The notes below the pieces were generated by a model, which was given only the letters and a program-made list of their open reading frames with translations, did not search any database and had not been told where the DNA came from. DNA of 64,000 nt from Marthasterias glacialis. Lineage: Eukaryota > Echinodermata > Asteroidea > Forcipulatida > Asteriidae. The translations under genes were made by a program, and so were the position numbers. Positions within the stretch are counted from its first letter, which is position 1, and the number at the start of each line of letters is the position of its first letter. Positions 58,266 to 64,000 of the stretch are shown here, piece after piece. The stretch is taken from NCBI GenBank assembly GCA_911728455.2, contig OU452227.1, positions 10,511,110 to 10,575,109 on the forward strand, in the 5' to 3' direction.

Positions 58266-59715
58266 CTACATGTACGCATAAACCTAGTTTCCAATTCCCC
58301 CAGGTTTAAGACAAATCAAATAAAAACCGTTTCATAATCAATTCAAAAGTAAAGACCTCAGCAGATTAATCCCTTCTCTTTAAGCTCTCTTCAATTGCAA
58401 AAGCCTTGAGTCACTTTCCCTGTCAAGAGGTTCGCAATTCAATTTACAAGACCCTTCTAGTCTGCACTCATCAGTCATATGACACCACCCTGCTACTGAG
58501 ATGGCCTTCTCTGATTAAGAAATCTCCCTAAGACGTGATCAAGACAGAATCCAGGTGTTTCTTAGATGGAGAAACTGTATCCAGGTAGCCTCTGCCCTCC
58601 AAAAAAAAAACGGAAACTACAGCGAGTACATCAATGTACTTTCTACGCAAAACAGGTGATTTCTGCATGTGAACACACACGTGCTGAATGATCACAATTT
58701 GTTTAGTAAGAATTTCGTTACTTTGATGAGTTCTAACTGCCCTCCGAGGACCATTTTCATGAAGAGCGTCTCCACATCTTGCTGACAGGACCCGACTGCA
58801 TCAAATTTTGCGCATCTTTAAGAAGTAATTTGGATACTCATGCCTGACCACATATAGAGAGGTTTCACGTGACATCACCGAAAACCTTTTTCTAATGCTG
58901 CGTGCACAAACACACGCTGGAAGTAATTCAGCAGACGACACGCCAGCCATTGAGTTTGTACATGGAAATACCCAACATGGCTGCCAAATGACATTTTCCT
59001 GGGGTCATGCAACCTCTCTATACTATAGGTACATTAACACAGTATGCGCATAGCGCCAATCTTATAATTATGTCCAATGACATTGTTAAACTCAACTGGA
59101 CTTTGTTTGTATCATCCTTCAAAAAGAGGGGCATTTTTCTGTCTCATGGGACCTTCTCTTCTCATGATCAGAATGAGTTTGCAAAATGCACTCCTCTTTC
59201 AGGTATCGACGACCATTTCATCAATCAGGACAAAAAAGTATCCATGACAAGACTTCACGTATTTAATTAGGCCGTTTTAACAGACACCGCTAGTAAAATG
59301 TCACTGACACAGCGCATACTGTTGGGGTCATGTGCATCCACAAACCCACGTATTAAATGTCACTGCATCAATCTCAATTGATTGCAATGATTGTCAGTGT
59401 GGTAAAAAAAAATATCACTAAAGTTAAAATGTAGGACTTGTTAAACAAATCAAACAAATTATCAGTTTCAATCTGGAAGCTCACGGATTAGAAAGTTTAC
59501 GAGCACAAATCCTCCAGAGAAATGTTTCCAATCTGAAATATGGTCAGGGTTTTGGAAATAGTATTTGATGATCTCAAAAATGACTTCTGCTTGTTTCAAC
59601 TGCCGCAATCAGTTACAGTGAAAAATTCAAAAACAACAACACAACCAAAACACACAAACAAAGACAATTTGATGGAATAAAGTGAAACACGTCGCAGTGA
59701 TTTAAACAAACTTAC
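58266..59715. other. No feature recognised
   Basis: If PITPNC1 continues upstream, this is intron. No PITPNC1-like exon (for example one ending before CSFLP with a YPYT motif) could be found here. Confidence 0.35.
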
Positions 59716-59805
59716 TTGTACAGGCCCATACATTTTGTCAACATATCTGTTCAAGTACATTCTTATACGGAAGTTTCTATCGACAAGCTCCACTAATGAT
59801 CTCAC
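59716..59805 (-). CDS. Exon-like open block, unassigned
   Basis: Minus strand, following TTTCACCAG and ending GTACAA|GTAAGT. One frame is open: RSLVELVDRNFRIRMYLNRY then VDKMYGPVQ. Its phase would join to the PITPNC1 exon at 57210, but the sequence lacks the AWN.YPYT motif expected just before CSFLP. It is therefore not accepted as the canonical exon. It may be a lineage-specific or alternative exon, or chance. Confidence 0.2.
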
Positions 59806-59995
59806 TGGTGAAACTGGTGCAAGGCCAAAGGGTCAAAGCATGTTCAAAGACACATCTTCAAAATTAAGTAATTAAATAGTCATTAGCAGAGGAATGGTCT
59901 GTGGTATTCTTTCAATTGCATTTTTTGAAGTACATTGGTACAATAGTTTGAACTGACCCTCAATCATGTCAAAGATTGGATTTAATGTTACCAGA

Positions 59996-60119
59996 GGTGG
60001 ATTTCACAAAACGTCCTAACTTAGGATGAGTCCTAACTCATAACTAGTCCCATAAGTTAGGACTAGTCACTCATCCTAGCTCGAGATAAGACTAGTCCAA
60101 GCGCTTTGTGAAATCCACC
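59996..60119. mobile_element. 124-bp palindromic MITE
   Basis: GGTGGATTTCACAAA (59996) pairs with TTTGTGAAATCCACC (to 60119). The inside consists of GTCCTAACTTAGGATGAG and inverted repeats of AGTCCTAAC. The TTTCACAAA end resembles the family at 597-892, so they may share a transposase. Confidence 0.8.
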
Positions 60120-60799
60120 CCAGGGAGCACTGTTACTTACGGTGTATTCTGCAGGTCAAAGGTTGAAGGTCGGTAGGTCAAGCCATCATGAAGAACAAAG
60201 GTGAAGGAAGAGACAATTGTTGATATCAATTTGCAAGGGATAAAAAACAGAACAATTCTTTAATTGATGTTATCTAAACTTATTGTTTTGTGTACGTTTT
60301 TAGACAAAAACTTGAACAGTTCAACCTGTACCCAAAACCAAAAAATATTTCCAAAGTTGACAATAGATTTATCATGCACTTAGTTATTAAAATTATCCCT
60401 GCTGTAAGATTATCGATCGCCCAAAAAATACTCAACGTCCACCCAAGCTCAATTCCTAGAGGACAAAAAAAAACTTCATAATTTAAATGTGAAATATCAT
60501 TTCCAAACAAGATATGAAAACATGATATTTGATCCAGAGAATCTTTGCCGCTCCATCTAAATTGTCGTTGCCCTAACGGGTACGTCTCCATTAAAGGCAC
60601 ACTGTCCCTAAACTTGTACACTTTGCTTGTAAACGGCCGTTTCGTACATGGCTTCGGACAACACAATCAAAGATCTAAAATATTGACATCACCATTGCTT
60701 TTACTTTTTATGTCAAATAAAAGATGTGTACAATTGTATATTATACATGTAGTTTCATTTACCCTGGACCGTGAGACCAGTCTCGAGTCCTTTTTATTA
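60120..60799. other. Intergenic or intronic, nothing recognised
   Basis: No coding exon, RNA gene or repeat family recognised. Confidence 0.35.
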
Positions 60800-60970
60800 G
60801 GGTTCTCTGACTCCGACTCAGAGCATCGCGACTCGGACTCTCGGACTCGAACCAGGCACTCGGTGTGACTTAGCTCGAGACTTGTGGTCAAAAATTAATA
60901 TAATAACAAATAAAATATCAGTTGACTCGGACAACAAGGACTTGGACTCAGACTCGGACAACAGGGACGA
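60800..60970. repeat. Degenerate GACTCGGA repeat in two blocks
   Basis: Blocks at 60808-60850 and 60922-60972 consist of GACTC(C/G)GAC, GACTCGGACTCTCGGACTCG and similar. About 70 bp of AT-rich DNA separates them. Confidence 0.7.
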
Positions 60971-61020
60971 GACCACACAGCGGCTGGATACATGTATTTT
61001 TAAATCTGGCTCAACCCTAC

Positions 61021-61070
61021 TCCCAAGCAGGAGTAGCTATCTACTCCCAAGCAGGAGTAGCTATTCCCCA
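61021..61070. repeat. Two tandem copies of a 25-base unit
   Basis: TCCCAAGCAGGAGTAGCTAT occurs twice in tandem, separated by CTAC. Confidence 0.8.
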
Positions 61071-61164
61071 GAAAAATTGCTACTTCCCGGGAGTTTGCAA
61101 GGGCTCCCAATTCAAGTGTTAAAAAAGGTCAAATCAATTTTCCCAAGAAATTTGAACAGTGTGA

Positions 61165-61300
61165 ATGGGACTTTAGGTTACCAGCCAACAGAATACCATG
61201 TCACGTGTACCAGCTGTGACTAGCATCCTGCTCATTTTTTGCTTCGCAAAAAATTTTTAAGCAATATTTTCCGCTTAAGCAACTCTGATAGAGTTGATGT
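61165..61300. repeat. Half-copy of the 49413 MITE family
   Basis: GGTTACCAGCCAACAGAATA, CCATGTCACGTGTACCAGCT, AGCATCCTGCTCATTTTTTG and TTTTTAAGCAATATTTTCCG match the right two-thirds of 49480-49590. Confidence 0.7.
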
Positions 61301-61344
61301 AGGATCCAGGCTGTGTTTTCCCTTTACAGTATACACACGTATGT

Positions 61345-61480
61345 GGGCAGGGCTATATCTCCCAAACAGTTAAGATTGATCTGAAGGTGTGTATTAATCT
61401 TAATTGCTTTGTGTGATGGCAGCATCGACACAACTCATCTTAAGATAAATCTGAGTGTCTTGTGAAATCGAGCCCAGGAG
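61345..61480. mobile_element. Inverted-repeat element, same family as 597-892
   Basis: GTTAAGATTGATCTGAAGGT, TGTATTAATCTTAATTGCTT and CAACTCATCTTAAGATAAAT, ending TTGTGAAATCGAGCCC, match the elements in ARPC1 intron 1. The left terminus is degraded. Confidence 0.7.
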
Positions 61481-61489
61481 CCCCGATGA

Positions 61490-61690
61490 CCCAAATCTCC
61501 TGATCATCACAAACAATCTTGGCTGTGCCATTTTGGGAGTCAATGTCCCCAGTGTAGTGCCCATTTTCAGGCGACGCGACACTTACACACTTACCATAAT
61601 TTTCACGGGCAATTTGACTCCCAAATTGGCAAGCGTGGCTGACAGTAGCCGTGTGGGATGTTGGTGCAAGGGGTCACTGGCGGACAGCAT
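61490..61690. repeat. Dispersed repeat, inverted counterpart of 53930-54010
   Basis: Contains ATTTTGGGAGTCAATGTCCC and, inverted, GACTCCCAAATTGGCAAGCG and GGCTGACAGTAGCCGTGTGG, which match 53950-54005 in reverse. Noncoding. Confidence 0.55.
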
Positions 61691-62869
61691 CTCCGAGAAA
61701 AATATCAGAGGAACTATTAATCCGTTGTACGTACAGCTATACACGGACAGCGCATTTGACCGAGTTAAGTTTAAGGACTCCTTGGTTTCAATCGCTGATG
61801 TGAACTTTCCCTTTAAGATAATACGTGTATTGAGCAGATTTCACCTGATGATGATATCAGCCCCGAGGATATGTGTGTATCCGTGTGAAACCCAAGAAGT
61901 GTAGACCACGGGCTTGCTGGTTTTGCCTGGAAGCAATCAGGCTCAACCCCCTGGTGTAACATCTCAATATTACGTTGTGCAATTATTGCGGAGGTGTAGG
62001 TTTGTCATTATTGAGGTTGGCTTTGTGCCATGGTTCCGTCCTCGCACTGGAACACACACGGTGTTGACAACGCTTTGAACAGAACTTTAAACCCACTGTA
62101 CACTCGGGGGTTATTCCATCATAACAAACTGGATCAAGGATTTCCCAGTTCGCAGTAAGTGTGAAACCATCACCCAGGCGTACTGGTAGAAGATAAGGTG
62201 ATGAACCATTGGACAAAAGAAATGAGGATTTTGTAAAAATAGCTTAAATAATGAATGGATAAATTTCTTGAATAATTTAAGAGGGGAAAATCCACAAGAC
62301 CACAGGGCTTGAAGCTCAAAATGTTTGCTGGACCAGAATTTATTTTACAAGATCACAGTTTAAATGAGAAAGAAAATTACCTGACACAGTTTGAACTACC
62401 TAACATTTGAACTGTTTTAATATGAACACTAGCACTAAGAGAAGATTGATATCATTTGTATTCAATGGGTAAAAAAAATCAATATTCAACAGAACTGAAA
62501 GATATTTATCAGGCTGAAAGTCAACATTTTGAACAAAAACACAAGACTGCCAGACTTGTCCAACCGCGAGTTTACTGGCCCCATGCTAAAATCATTGGCC
62601 TCCGTCCTGCGGTACAGTGTAAATTTTGAACTCTCAAAGTTTGCGCATTTTTGTTCAATTGTTCTTGTCTTGATCATGCTCAATCACCTCAAAACGTTTT
62701 CAAGAAAGATTTAGTTAAAAGCGTTTTAAAAAGTATTTTCTCAAAACTTGCACAACTTTATCAATGTTTCCTGTATTATTACTTGTATTTTTAGCCATAT
62801 ACACTGTACAATGTTTTGAAGCACTGTTTACTTTCCTGTACTTTGCCCAAGTCTTATGTGGGAGGGGGA
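61691..62869. other. Intergenic or intronic, nothing recognised
   Basis: The minus-strand open frame at 61983-62216 (FCSKRCQHRVCSSARTEPW) is cysteine-containing but matches no family I know. Confidence 0.35.
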
Positions 62870-62960
62870 ACAACAAGTAAATTACTTGAGTGGGATTCGA
62901 ACCCAAGACCTTTGCCACTCTAGAGCAGGTGTCTTATCGATAGACCACCGAGTAGCTAGA
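62870..62960 (-). mobile_element. tRNA-derived SINE head, minus strand
   Basis: Minus-strand GCTACTCGGTGGTCTATCGA, then AAGACACCTGCTCTAGAGTG, then B box GGGTTCGAATCCC parallel the tRNA-like head at 3520-3600. No tail was recognised. Confidence 0.65.
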
Positions 62961-63495
62961 GGCGGTAGCTTGCGGCGTTGTAGACCGGTAGCTAGAGGCG
63001 TTGTCTTGTCTCGTTTTTCTCCCATCCAAACTAATGTAACCAACAGAGTCCCGAAGTAAAAACTATCCTAACTTCTTTACAGTTAAACAAGAATCCCACA
63101 TTCCAGATATGCAAAAAAAGAGAGGAAATGACCAACCAAGTGTTTTTCCAGTTTTCAATGGCACATACATAAACGTGTACTAGTTTAAACAGATGAAAAG
63201 GAAATCAGCTGATCATCTGCAAAGTTGTATGCTTGGTATTTCTTGTTATTGCATACGTACATGTAGATAACATGATAAAAAAAGAAAGAGTGGCAGATTG
63301 ATAAAGCTCTTCAGACATTTATCATGCTGCCATCATGTTGGTCATGTTCCCCGTATCCAATAACAGCCACAAATGCTAAAATTCATTGCATAAAAAAAGG
63401 AACCAAACTGTTTTTCTTTCAGCCTCAGTTTGGTTACAATGATTTGGATTGGAGAAAAATCAAGATGGCCACACCATGATAAAGCTCTATAGACT
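62961..63495. other. Intergenic or intronic, nothing recognised
   Basis: A short direct repeat, GGTAGCTAGAGGCG, occurs at about 62952-63001. No gene seen. Confidence 0.35.
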
Positions 63496-63651
63496 AATCC
63501 GAGGAGCTCGTTTATGGGCATTTACACCACCGCAGCTATGGCCACTCGATTGGTACATATGCGCAGCTGACGTGCTATTGCTGCTTGGCGTGCGCGTACA
63601 GCGGCCATAGCTGCGGTGGTGTAAACCACCATGAACAAGCTGCTCGGATTA
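63496..63651. mobile_element. 156-bp foldback element
   Basis: Arms of about 48 bp: TAATCCGAGGAGCTCGTTTA at the left, with the reversed right arm TAATCCGAGCAGCTTGTTCA. Both run into TTTACACCACCGCAGCTATG and GCC. The middle is GC-rich. A single half-arm also occurs at about 57963-58000. Confidence 0.8.
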
Positions 63652-64000
63652 CTGTACAGTATCATTCCTTTAATCGCATAAAAAGAAACAAGTCCATTAA
63701 ATTTGTCAGGAAGCCTGGGACTGACATTTTATCCTTAAGCGATCCAAGTCTAATAAGGTTAGATAGGTTGTGAGGTAGTAATTGTACAATTTAGGTTGAC
63801 AGGTCCCTGTAAATTGACGAGTTGGTATTGTCGATACTACCTGTACATATACATGTAATGTGATACGATGGCGAACACTAAATATAGGGATCTCCATGTC
63901 AGTCGTGACATAGATGAATAAATGGGTCAAGTCAAGTTAACACTTCAGTTCTGATCAGTCATTGGTTTGGGGCTGTATTACTTGGAATAGTTGCATCTCG

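Noticed and set aside
59716-59805. Canonical upstream PITPNC1 exon
   Set aside because: Phase fits, but the conserved AWN.YPYT motif is absent; kept only as an unassigned block.

Overview
This window is animal nuclear DNA: AT-rich, intron-containing and full of repeats. The core histone sequences point to an echinoderm, probably a sea star. H2B begins [15 protein letters not shown], which from memory is starfish-like, and H3 has FKTELRF rather than FKTDLRF. All four histone genes end in the animal histone stem-loop. The species cannot be named from the sequence alone.

Seven protein genes are recognised. At the left edge, on the minus strand, are the first three coding exons of ARPC1, the WD40 subunit of the Arp2/3 actin-nucleating complex (22-1683). 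A complete two-exon 3-mercaptopyruvate sulfurtransferase gene (MPST) lies on the plus strand (30105-32283). Next comes a loose group of four intronless, replication-dependent core histone genes without H1: H2B (-) and H2A (+) share a divergent promoter, and H3 (-) and H4 (-) follow. On the right, on the minus strand, are the last six coding exons of a class II phosphatidylinositol transfer protein of the PITPNC1/RdgB-beta type (50617-57210). The ARPC1 and PITPNC1 exons were found by reading splice sites and family similarity. Their introns hide them from a simple open-reading-frame view.

The rest is mostly accessory DNA. From 3.3 to 3.9 kb there is a composite tRNA-derived SINE insertion with a 12-base target duplication. 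From 6.3 to 10.8 kb there are a fossil DIRS-type retroelement and two RTE-type LINE fragments. From 11.9 to 13.95 kb there is an array of four diverged copies of a 500-700 bp module with one strongly conserved exon-like core. A 20-bp minisatellite and a GC-rich block lie at 15.0-15.5 kb, and a 1.6 kb GATAAT-based satellite at 18.2-19.8 kb. From 22 to 27 kb there are a second DIRS fossil, a 0.9 kb duplication and several unassigned exon-like blocks. ACATGT repeats flank the histone genes. Short inverted-repeat elements (MITE-like) occur throughout, including two families with TTAA ends, nested insertions, and foldbacks with arms up to about 120 bp.

The seven genes share no pathway. Only the histone genes form a functional unit: they have TATA boxes, ATTGG (inverted CCAAT) boxes and an H2B octamer, with stem-loops and purine-rich downstream elements at their 3' ends, as expected for coordinated S-phase expression. 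No prokaryotic features, CRISPR arrays or intact autonomous transposons were seen.
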